In this document: positions 41,339 through 47,409 of the stretch, piece after piece | Numbering within the stretch: the stretch's first letter is position 1 | Layout of the letters: every line of letters starts with the position of its first letter | Assembly: GCF_030398385.1 (NCBI RefSeq) | Contig: NZ_JAOAOQ010000044.1 | Location: 1-47,409 of the forward strand | DNA: 47,409 bases | Source: Aquibium sp. ELW1220 | Lineage (GTDB): Bacteria; Pseudomonadota; Alphaproteobacteria; Rhizobiales; Rhizobiaceae | Direction: 5' to 3' | Position numbers and translations under genes: made by a program | Notes under the pieces: generated by a model | The model's input: the letters and a program-made list of their open reading frames with translations, nothing else | What the model was told of the DNA's origin: nothing | Databases searched by the model: none

Positions 41339-42352
41339 ATGGCGAACCCCGTCCTCGTGGAAGTGACGCGCGGCAACCGCGTCGAAAGCCGCCACCGCGG
41401 CGCGGTCGTCGTGGTCGATGCCGAAGGCGGCACGCTGTTCGAGACCGGCGATGCCGACCGGCCGGTCTTCCCGCGTTCCTGCATCAAGGCGATCCAGGCG
41501 CTGCCGCTGGTGGAGAGCGGCGCGGCCGATGCCTTCGGCTTCTCCAATGCCGATCTCGCGCTGGCCTGCGCCTCGCATTCCGGGGAGCCGGCGCATGTCG
41601 CGGGTGCGGCCGGGATGCTCGCCCGCGTCGGGCTGGACGAAAGCGCGCTCGAATGCGGCACGCACTGGCCGGGCAGCCAGGAGGCGACGCTGGAACTCGC
41701 CCGCGCGGGCGGCGCGCCGTCGCAGCTGCACAACAACTGCTCGGGCAAGCACGCCGGCTTCCTCTGCGCCTGCAATCACATGGGGCTCGCCCACCGCGGT
41801 TATGTCGACTACAGCCACCGCTACCAGGCGGTGCTGCGCGGGGCGATGGAGGAGGTGACGGGCGCGATCCACGACGAGGCCAATGCCGGCGTCGACGGCT
41901 GCGCCATCCCGACCTACGCCATTCCGCTGCGGGCGCTGGCGCTGGGCTTCGCGCGCATGGGCAGCGGCATCGGCATGGGCGTGGAGCGGATGAAGGCGGC
42001 CCGGCGGCTGCTTGCCGCCTGCATGGCCGAGCCTTTCCACATGTCGGGCAGCGGCACGATGGACCTCGCGCTGATGCAGGCCGGGCAGGGCCGCATCTTC
42101 GTCAAGACCGGCGCGGAGGCCGTCTATGTCGCGGCGCTGCCGACGCTCGGGCTCGGCATCGCGGTGAAATGCGACGATGGCGGCACGCGCGCCTCGGAGG
42201 CGATCGTGGCCGAGGTGCTGGCCGGCCTCTTTTCCGGCGACGAGGCGCTGTCGGCCCGCCTGCGCGACCTCGCCCGCCCGGCGGTAAGGAACCGCAACGG
42301 GACCGCGGTGGGGCAGGTGCGGCCGACGGAGGCGCTGGCCGCCCTGCGCTGA
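41339..42352 (+). CDS. Rhizobial-type L-asparaginase (asparaginase II family)
   Basis: This 337-residue protein belongs to the Rhizobium etli AnsA-like family, unrelated to bacterial type I/II asparaginases. It hydrolyses L-asparagine to aspartate and ammonia. FPRSCIK places Ser47-x-x-Lys50, the Ser-Lys pair of this fold; LACASHSGEPAHV, NCSGKHAGFL and SGSGTMDL follow in family order. Cys127-like residues in the CSGKH loop are expected zinc ligands in R. etli enzymes. It stands alone, with a 63-base gap to the next gene. Assignment is by motif, not by assay. Confidence 0.9.
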   Translation: MANPVLVEVTRGNRVESRHRGAVVVVDAEGGTLFETGDADRPVFPRSCIKAIQALPLVESGAADAFGFSNADLALACASHSGEPAHVAGAAGMLARVGLDESALECGTHWPGSQEATLELARAGGAPSQLHNNCSGKHAGFLCACNHMGLAHRGYVDYSHRYQAVLRGAMEEVTGAIHDEANAGVDGCAIPTYAIPLRALALGFARMGSGIGMGVERMKAARRLLAACMAEPFHMSGSGTMDLALMQAGQGRIFVKTGAEAVYVAALPTLGLGIAVKCDDGGTRASEAIVAEVLAGLFSGDEALSARLRDLARPAVRNRNGTAVGQVRPTEALAALR

Positions 42353-42415
42353 GCGCGAGCGGGGCGCGCGGGCGGCAGCCCTGCGCCGGTCGACGGCGAC
42401 CGGGAGCGCGGCGCG

Positions 42416-43813
42416 TCAGCCGGCATAATTGGCCGCGAGCGTCAGATGCGCGAAGCCGGCGGCGCCGGCGAGCGCGAGGTCGCCTGTGGCGGGTTTCCCC
42501 CAGCGATGGCCGACGATGGCGCCGTTCGGCGTTTGCGAGATCATGTTGCCGGAGATGATCGCCGCGCCGGCGCCCTCCACGACGCTGACCGCGATGCCGG
42601 TGCCGGCCCGGCGGATGACGTTGCCGGTGGCGGAGACGTCGCGCAGGAACGACCCCCAGCCAAGCTGCAGGCCGTAGCGCGGCGCACCCTCGATCACGTT
42701 GCCGGTGACGGCGGTGTCGGCTTCCACGGTGATGCCGATGCCGAAGCCGGCGCCGGAGGATTCGTAGGGGCCGGTTTGCGCGAGGTTGCGGACGAGATTG
42801 CCGGAACAGACCGCGAGCCGCCCGCCCTTGTCGAAATTGACGATGGAGATGCCCTTGGCGGCGCCGTCGACGATATTGCTGGCGATCACCGCACCCTCGA
42901 AGGCGAATTCCGAATAGATCGCCGTCTCGCCCGAGCGCAGGCAGGTGTTGGCGGTGACCTGGAGGTTGCTGCCGCCGTTCGAGCGGATCGCCGAGAAGGC
43001 GCAGTCGGACACGTGATTGCCCGAAATCATGACGCTGCCGGCGCGGAACACGTTGATGCCGTTACCGACCTGGCCGGTGCCGCCGTCGCGCGCAAGAATG
43101 CGCTGCACGCGGTTGCCGGTGACCAGCGTGCCGTCCTCGCCGGGCGACCGGCGATGCACCAGGATGCCGCCATTGCCGCAATCCGACACCGTGTTGCCGG
43201 AAATCTCGATCCCGGTCGCGTCGACGCTGTAGAGGCCGAAATCCGCCGCGCCCGAGATCGTCGAGCGCGTGACGCGGCCGCCGCAGCGCGTGAGCGCCAG
43301 CGCGCTCCTGGCGCTGCCGACGAAGCCGCAGCCGTCGATGACCAGCCGCGCCACGTCGCGAAGGTCGAGCGACGCCCGCACGCCGTCGGCAAGCCCTCGG
43401 TTGGCACCGTCGAACACCAGGCCGGACAGCTCGATGTGCTCGGCCCCCTCGCAGACGAGGATTGGACCGTCACCGCCATGGGCGATGCGCGTGGCGCCCG
43501 GTACGCCCGACAGCACCAGCCGGCGCGGCAGGGTGATGGAGGAGACGACATAGGTGCCGGCCGGCAGCGCCACCGGCACGTCGCGCCCCGCGGCGGCCGC
43601 GAGCAGGCGCGCGAAGGCCCTGCTCTGGTCGTCGAAGCCGTGCGGCCGGACGCCGAACTCGGCGGCGTCGATCGCGCCGCGCAATGCCGCCGTCTCGAAA
43701 CCGGACAGCACCTGGCCGCGCGCAGACGCGGTCCCTGCCGCCATCGCGGCGCCGGTGCCCGCGGCAATCGCCGCCCCCGCCAGTCCCGCCATGAAGCGCC
43801 GCCTGTCCAGCAT
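42416..43813 (-). CDS. Twin-arginine exported parallel beta-helix repeat protein (TIGR03808-like)
   Basis: This 465-residue protein starts at 43813 with a Tat signal (LDRRRFMAGLAGAAIAAGTGAAMA). The mature part has a head like pectate-lyase-type proteins (FGVRPHGFDDQSRAFARLLAAAAGRDVPVALPAGTYVV) followed by many repeats of the kind ISGNxVSDCxxxGI, typical of right-handed parallel beta-helices. It matches the twin-arginine-translocated uncharacterised repeat family of rhizobia. Folded export suggests a periplasmic role, perhaps polysaccharide binding or cleavage; no catalytic residues can be named. Confidence 0.9.
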   Translation of the reverse strand: MLDRRRFMAGLAGAAIAAGTGAAMAAGTASARGQVLSGFETAALRGAIDAAEFGVRPHGFDDQSRAFARLLAAAAGRDVPVALPAGTYVVSSITLPRRLVLSGVPGATRIAHGGDGPILVCEGAEHIELSGLVFDGANRGLADGVRASLDLRDVARLVIDGCGFVGSARSALALTRCGGRVTRSTISGAADFGLYSVDATGIEISGNTVSDCGNGGILVHRRSPGEDGTLVTGNRVQRILARDGGTGQVGNGINVFRAGSVMISGNHVSDCAFSAIRSNGGSNLQVTANTCLRSGETAIYSEFAFEGAVIASNIVDGAAKGISIVNFDKGGRLAVCSGNLVRNLAQTGPYESSGAGFGIGITVEADTAVTGNVIEGAPRYGLQLGWGSFLRDVSATGNVIRRAGTGIAVSVVEGAGAAIISGNMISQTPNGAIVGHRWGKPATGDLALAGAAGFAHLTLAANYAG

Positions 43814-43920
43814 CGGCACGTCCTCCTGGTGCAACGGTCGGGCCACGCAGGAAGCGTGCCAGACGGGGCAGGCGGCCCGCAAGGGTTGTTTCGCAGGGCC
43901 TCAGACCCCACCTTCCATCG

Positions 43921-44388
43921 ATGAGCAGAGCATTCACCAGCAACGACGACAGCGATTCCGGCCTCAACGACATCGGCGAACGCCCGGTCAGCCCGCACCG
44001 CAACCTCGTGACCCGCGAAGGGCTCGCCGCGATCGACGCGCACCTCGCCGAATTGCACGAGCACTTCGCGCGGGCCGAAGCCGAGGCCGACCGCGAGCAG
44101 ATCGCGCTCGTCTCGCGCGACCTGCGCTACTGGACCGCGCGGCGCGAGAATGCCGAACTGTCGGAGCCCGATCCCGGCAGCGATGTGGTGCGCTTCGGCA
44201 TGAGCGTGACGATCGAGGACGAGGACGGAGCGGAGAAAACCTGGCGCATCGTCGGCGAGGACGAAGCCGACGCCGCGAACGGCACAATCAGCCACGTCTC
44301 GCCGATGGCGCTGGCGCTGTTCGGCAAGGGCGTCGGCGCGCTGGTGACGGTCGGCGGCAAGGAATGGGAGATCGTCGGGCTGGGGTGA
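43921..44388 (+). CDS. GreA/GreB-family transcription factor-like protein
   Basis: This 155-residue protein has a C-terminal FKBP-like Gre domain (VRFGMSVTIEDEDGAEKTWRIVGEDEADAANGTISHVSPMALALFGKGVGALVTV) that binds the secondary channel region of RNA polymerase. The N-terminal half is a helical hairpin (LVTREGLAAIDAHLAELHEHFARAEAEADREQIALVSRDLRYWTARRENAEL) resembling the Gre coiled coil, although the acidic tip is less regular than in GreA. It may be an anti-arrest factor or a Gre paralogue that competes with GreA. It stands alone. Confidence 0.88.
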   Translation: MSRAFTSNDDSDSGLNDIGERPVSPHRNLVTREGLAAIDAHLAELHEHFARAEAEADREQIALVSRDLRYWTARRENAELSEPDPGSDVVRFGMSVTIEDEDGAEKTWRIVGEDEADAANGTISHVSPMALALFGKGVGALVTVGGKEWEIVGLG

Positions 44389-44434
44389 GGGTGAGGGCGC
44401 CCGGCGGCGGGATCGGGCGGCGCGCCGGGCCGTT

Positions 44435-45130
44435 TCAGGTTGTCGAAATGCCCGGTTCCGATAGAAAGGCCGGCGAGGGAGCCTCTCCCTCCAGTGAGGC
44501 AAGGTATCGATCACCTGCGCAGCTTAACTGGCCGGGGCGTTCCGGCCATGGAGCGGCTTCACGCCGGGGAAACGCGTAGAGGCCCGGCATCCGGTAGTGG
44601 CGTTCGATCTCCGCGAAGCACCGGTTCGTGCCGAAGGCGTCGGCAAGCATGGCTCTCCGCTCTGCATCAGGGATATCTTCGTCACCGCTGTCCATCTCGA
44701 AGATGATCTGAACGGTCCCGGCCGAGACGACCAGCATCATGTCCTTCGGATCGAACTGAAGGAGCACCGTTTCGTTTTCCCGCACTCGGCTCGAAAGCAG
44801 TTCGGACGGCCTGCTTCTGCCGTGGAACCCGTCCATCGCCAGGGCGAGCTGGTCGCCGAAGACGTGGACGTCCTGTCGCAAACCCTCGGCGCCGTCGATC
44901 TGGAACCATTGCATCGCATGCGGAGGGCTCGGTTCGAAGTTGATTTCCAGCCGGCACCCCAAGCCACCTTCATACATCCAGTACAGCGGAAAGACGTCCT
45001 CGTTCGAGATATACGCCCAATCCCCGGGCGGCCCGAGCACGTCGGAAGTCGCCCGCAGGTCGAGTGCCGGCGTCAGCGGACCGAGGTTGCCCGTCTTCAG
45101 GAAATCACGAAACGAGGCAAGATGGGGCAT
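44435..45130 (-). CDS. Hypothetical protein (231 residues)
   Basis: The opening (FRDFLKTGNLGPLTPALDLRATSDVLGPPGDWAY, then WMYEGGLGCRLEINFE) resembles a widespread uncharacterised family whose members start with FLxxGxLGP, an LGPP turn and a WxYGxLExxF strand, often in polymorphic-toxin or accessory regions. No catalytic residues, signal peptide or membrane segment are visible. Codon use is normal for the C-terminal half. The region is less GC-rich than the core, suggesting transfer. Function unknown; an immunity-like role is only a possibility. Confidence 0.65.
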   Translation of the reverse strand: MPHLASFRDFLKTGNLGPLTPALDLRATSDVLGPPGDWAYISNEDVFPLYWMYEGGLGCRLEINFEPSPPHAMQWFQIDGAEGLRQDVHVFGDQLALAMDGFHGRSRPSELLSSRVRENETVLLQFDPKDMMLVVSAGTVQIIFEMDSGDEDIPDAERRAMLADAFGTNRCFAEIERHYRMPGLYAFPRREAAPWPERPGQLSCAGDRYLASLEGEAPSPAFLSEPGISTT

Positions 45131-45335
45131 GATCCGCTGATCTGATTGCGCCGACGTCGCCAGACGCGTCGGGGTGGTCTGACGGCGCGGCTACAATCGT
45201 GCTTCCCGGACCGGTTGTCCATCGAGGCCCTTTCCAGGCCGAAGCTCGTGCTGCGTTGGCTGTCTCGCGCAGCTTATCCGAGAATTGCCCCGTGAGCGCG
45301 GAAGAGCCTCGTCGCCGACGGGGTCCGGCGATGGC

Positions 45336-45368
45336 GCCTGAAACAGAATTGCCAATTCTGTTTCAGGC
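45336..45368. repeat. 33-base near-perfect palindrome after the lipocalin-like gene
   Basis: 16-base arms (GCCTGAAACAGAATTG and CAATTCTGTTTCAGGC) flank a single C. It lies 22 bases beyond the stop of the minus-strand lipocalin-like gene and in the gene-free 45131-45390 gap. It could be a bidirectional terminator or dispersed element; the core TGAAACAGAAT also occurs at 45998-46027. Confidence 0.8.
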
Positions 45369-45390
45369 AATGAAGCTAAGCTCCAGAACC

Positions 45391-45825
45391 TCAGAAAGCC
45401 GAAGTCCTTTGCCACTTCAGGATGCCACGTCCTTTCTGGCCGGGAAACATCGGGTGTAACGTTTCTGCGGTAGTGATCGAGAGAATGTCGTCCACGATTG
45501 AAAATGTTCGCGCCTGTTCAGTGCCTACCCATCCGGGATGCCACGAAACCTCGACTTCGGTGACAAACTGATCCGCGCCGTCAATTCGGAAGCGACCTGA
45601 ATAGGCCATCATACTCTTGAAAAGGTCAGCATCGCCGGACTCGTTATCGGAGGGCTTCCTGCCTTTGGAAGTGATGACGGTAATCATCCGGTTGTCGGGA
45701 GTTATGAAGATGTAGCCGAGCGGGTCGGCCCCGTACATGTCCCTGCACTCACCCGAGTCGGTCACAGCGAACTGGAGCGATAACAGCTTCCAAACACCAA
45801 GCAGGTTTTCGTGGCCCATATACAC
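45391..45825 (-). CDS. Lipocalin-like domain protein
   Basis: This 144-residue protein resembles the bacterial lipocalin-like family (Lipocalin_5): LLGVWKLLSLQFAVTDSGECRDMYGADPLGYIFITPDNRMITVI at the start, FRIDGADQFVTEVEVSWHPGWVGTEQARTFSIVDDILSITTAE near the end, matching an eight-strand small-molecule-binding barrel. No signal peptide. It may start at 45825 or at the Met two codons on (45819). Ligand unknown. Confidence 0.8.
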   Translation of the reverse strand: MYMGHENLLGVWKLLSLQFAVTDSGECRDMYGADPLGYIFITPDNRMITVITSKGRKPSDNESGDADLFKSMMAYSGRFRIDGADQFVTEVEVSWHPGWVGTEQARTFSIVDDILSITTAETLHPMFPGQKGRGILKWQRTSAF

Positions 45826-45997
45826 ACCGCCTCGCTATCATTTCTTCACTGCCGAGTTGAAGGCGGTGAAATCAAATTCCCCGTCGGCACGGCCCAGGCA
45901 AATAGACAAGGGAAGTAAACTGGTCGAATGCTACCGGACAGTTGCCCGGAGCCTCGGCGTCGGGCATCCGGTTCAGCCTACCAAGACCGCTCGGACA

Positions 45998-46027
45998 TTG
46001 AAACAGAATCATAGTATTCCGTTTCAA
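45998..46027. repeat. Palindrome overlapping the 3' end of doc
   Basis: Arms TTGAAACAGAAT and ATTCCGTTTCAA (one mismatch) flank a six-base loop. The element spans the doc stop codon and shares its core with 45336-45368. It may terminate the toxin-antitoxin transcript. 45826-45997 holds no recognisable gene. Confidence 0.65.
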
Positions 46028-46413
46028 CTTTCGCTGTCCTCCGCATGATCCCGGAAGAACGCGGCTGCGCCGGTTTCGTCGATCTCGCCGGCGGCCAGCG
46101 CCATCGTGAACACGTAGATCCGGCCGTCGTCGGCGGACATGCGATAACCGTTCAGGGCGAGGAAGAGCATGGCGGTGACGATGGCGGTGCGCTTGTTGCC
46201 GTCGACGAAGTGATGGTTGCGGGCGAGGCCGAAGGCAAAGGCTGCAGCGAGATCGAAGACGTCGGGCGTCCCGGAGGCGGCCTTGTTCTCGGCGCGATGC
46301 AGCGCGGACTCCAGCGCATTCTCGTCGCGCAGACCCTGCGCGCCGCCGTGCCGGCGCAGCTGCTCGGCGTGGAGCGCCTCCACGACCTGCCGGGTGGGGA
46401 ACCGCCAGCTCAT
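46024..46413 (-). CDS. doc: Doc toxin (Fic/DOC superfamily, type II toxin-antitoxin)
   Basis: This 129-residue protein of the death-on-curing class has HFVDGNKR at residues 68-75, the Doc active-site motif, which phosphorylates EF-Tu in the P1 Doc case. The ATG at 46413 gives the usual N-terminus (MSWRFPTRQVVEALHAEQLRRHGG); the frame is open upstream only as a shadow. It overlaps the AbrB-type antitoxin gene by ATGA, so translation is coupled. The motif is intact, unlike the fic remnants at 13 and 20 kb. Confidence 0.92.
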   Translation of the reverse strand: MSWRFPTRQVVEALHAEQLRRHGGAQGLRDENALESALHRAENKAASGTPDVFDLAAAFAFGLARNHHFVDGNKRTAIVTAMLFLALNGYRMSADDGRIYVFTMALAAGEIDETGAAAFFRDHAEDSES

Positions 46414-46631
46414 TCCGCGAGCTTCTGCAGCGCGACCTTGTAGCGATCCATGATCTCGCGCGCTGCCGCCATCTGCTCTTCGAACTTGTCCCCCGCCTTC
46501 CTGAGGACGATCCCGTCCTTGTCCTGCGAGACCACGACCGAGTCGCCCGCCTTGAGATTGAGGCTCTGGAGCAGGTCCTTCGGCAGGATGACGCCTTCGG
46601 AATTGCCGATCTTGCGGATGACGGTGTTCAT
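46410..46631 (-). CDS. AbrB/MazE-type antitoxin paired with Doc
   Basis: This 73-residue protein has an N-terminal swapped-hairpin beta-barrel DNA-binding domain (MNTVIRKIGNSEGVILPKDLLQSLNLKAGDSVVVSQ) and a helical tail (EEQMAAAREIMDRYKVALQKLAE) that is expected to bind Doc. The ATG at 46631 lies ten bases after the 11-base inverted repeat at 46642-46689. Antitoxin-first order with overlap is typical of phd/doc-like pairs, though here the antitoxin is AbrB-type rather than Phd-type. Confidence 0.9.
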   Translation of the reverse strand: MNTVIRKIGNSEGVILPKDLLQSLNLKAGDSVVVSQDKDGIVLRKAGDKFEEQMAAAREIMDRYKVALQKLAE

Positions 46632-46641
46632 GGCGAGGTCT

Positions 46642-46689
46642 CCTGTTGCAACGGACATTAGAACATTGGTCGCACAAAGTTGCAACAGG
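46642..46689. promoter_or_regulatory. Inverted repeat upstream of the AbrB-doc operon
   Basis: Perfect 11-base arms CCTGTTGCAAC (46642-46652) and GTTGCAACAGG (46679-46689) separated by 26 bases, directly upstream of the antitoxin start. The spacing suits two operator sites bound by an antitoxin dimer or toxin-antitoxin complex, or a looped site over the promoter. Confidence 0.55.
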
Positions 46690-46763
46690 GGTTGGAACAG
46701 CCGGGACCGTGAAGTCTCGCATCGCAGGGCGGAAGCCCCCTCACCGTCACGCTTCGCGTGCCA

Positions 46764-46790
46764 CCTCTCCCCCACTTCGTGAGGGAGAGG
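46764..46790. repeat. Short intergenic palindrome
   Basis: CCTCTCCC and GGGAGAGG arms flank CACTTCGTGA-like sequence. This is a common small intergenic palindrome type in alphaproteobacteria. It lies between the doc operon and the larger repeats. Confidence 0.6.
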
Positions 46791-46995
46791 AATCGCCAAT
46801 CGCGGATGCCGTGCTCCCTGTCCCCCGTGACATGTGGGAGAGGAGGGCGGTGGCGGGACGTCCCCGGGTCAGAGCAGTCGAAACCGCTCGCGCCTGCGGA
46901 TCCGGATGGTGGAGAGGGCGAGCTTCGCCGTCTTCCTTGGTCTCGGGGGGCAGGAATGGAGCCGAGGCCGGGCCCTGCGGCGGCCTCCGGTCGCC

Positions 46996-47106
46996 GCCGT
47001 CCCCCCCTCCGTCGTCGCTTCGCGACGCCACCTCCGCCCCCACTTCGTGGGGTGGAGGACAAGAGGCCGCAGCGCTTCCGTCCGTCCTCCAACCCCACAC
47101 AGTGGG
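46996..47106 (-). repeat. REP-like repeat, inverted relative of copies A/B
   Basis: The segment reads as the reverse complement of the first part of copies A/B (CCCCACTTCGTGGGG palindrome, the CGTCGCTTCGCGACG hairpin). It lacks the downstream half. It is in opposite orientation to the left-end copies. The rest of 46690-47409 holds no gene that I can support. Confidence 0.75.
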
Positions 47107-47118
47107 CGGAGCTGCCGC

Positions 47119-47265
47119 AGCTCAGCGAAGGCGTCCGGATCCGGAATCCATTCCGAGACGTCGGCAGGAAGGAGGCTGACGCCCCCAGCGTCACGGAATG
47201 GATTCCGGACAGCCGCTCCGCGCTGCGCGCGGTTCGTATCCGGAATGACGCGGGTATGTCCGCCG
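47119..47265. repeat. Inverted pair of CCGGAATCCATTCCG-type elements
   Basis: Two mirror elements (GGATCCGGAATCCATTCCG near 47125 and CGGAATGGATTCCGG near 47196) enclose about 50 bases, followed by a ATCCGGAATGACGCGGG end like that of copies A/B. It is another member of the REP-like family. Confidence 0.6.
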
Positions 47266-47299
47266 GCACCGAGACTGCCTCCGCTCTTGCACGGCGTCC

Positions 47300-47409
47300 T
47301 CACCCCCGCCTTCGTCATCCCGGAACGGCGTCCGACGCGGAGCGAAGGACGACGTATCCGGGATCCACGCCTCGCCATCCATGCCCGCGATCCGGTCCAC
47401 GACGAGGCA
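47300..47409 (-). repeat. REP-like repeat, inverted relative of the 3' half of copies A/B (cut by window edge)
   Basis: Reverse complement of the second half of copies A/B: ends match CTTCGTCATCCCGGAACG and GATCCGGTCCACGACGAGG, with the CCGGATACG hairpin in between. It continues beyond the window. Confidence 0.75.

Noticed and set aside
46869-47378. Minus-strand 169-codon frame at the right end
   Set aside because: It translates palindromic repeats and has no domain or codon-use support.

Overview
This 47.4 kb window is high-GC, tightly packed chromosomal DNA. It most likely comes from an alphaproteobacterium of the Hyphomicrobiales (rhizobia/Phyllobacteriaceae type). The reasons are the betI-betC-...-betA/betB choline operon, DUF982 and DUF4112 proteins, a rhizobial-type asparaginase, a TIGR03808-like twin-arginine repeat protein, many ABC uptake systems, 4-base ATGA gene overlaps, and REP-like palindromic repeats of the kind scattered through rhizobial genomes. 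The genus is inference; no rRNA is present. Coordinates of coding regions include the stop codon.

Layout. 1-762: the tail of an IS110-type transposase and two direct copies of a ~265 bp palindromic repeat. 763-3400 (minus): a DegT-type sugar aminotransferase, a DUF982/DUF4112 pair and an exported SH3 protein with an Arg/Asp/Glu tail. 3631-7414 (minus): a three-subunit PaoABC-like molybdenum aldehyde dehydrogenase. It diverges, across a promoter region rich in palindromes, from 7716-13079 (plus): an SDR, a ribose-type ABC importer and a zinc alcohol dehydrogenase. The two arms plausibly form one regulon that imports a sugar or polyol and oxidises it stepwise.

13.1-20.6 kb is an accessory island of visibly lower GC. 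It is bounded by ~350 bp direct repeats, each carrying a small antitoxin-like gene joined to a truncated fic toxin gene. Inside are an IS630 transposase remnant, a 1342-residue NTPase with a C-terminal PD-(D/E)XK nuclease-like domain (the best candidate for an undescribed defence system), a 311-residue helical protein with an RNxxxH string, and two small unknown genes. A tRNA-Pro(CGG) lies just beyond, with its 3' end facing the island.

21.1-28.4 kb (minus) is choline sulfate/choline to glycine betaine: betI, betC, a PLP-dependent lyase, betA, a 48-residue membrane protein and betB. A HigBA-type toxin-antitoxin pair has been inserted in the opposite direction between betA and betB. A perfect BetI-type operator lies upstream of betI.

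28.8-35.7 kb (plus) is a BMP-type (nucleoside/N-heterocycle class) ABC importer followed by a 2-oxoglutarate/Fe(II)-type oxygenase, a VOC protein and a cysteine hydrolase; this looks like an uncharacterised catabolic cassette. The importer ATPase gene has a one-base frameshift that removes its stop codon.

35.8-44.4 kb holds housekeeping and assorted genes: a Thr/Ala/Gly-rich exported protein, type II NADH dehydrogenase, a thiolase-SDR pair, an exported unknown, DUF3750, asparaginase, the TIGR03808-like protein and a GreA/GreB-family protein. 44.4-46.7 kb is a second accessory pocket: an unknown, a lipocalin-like protein, a Doc toxin with its AbrB-type antitoxin, and two related palindromes. 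The right end (46.7-47.4 kb) carries the same repeat family as the left end, in inverted orientation.
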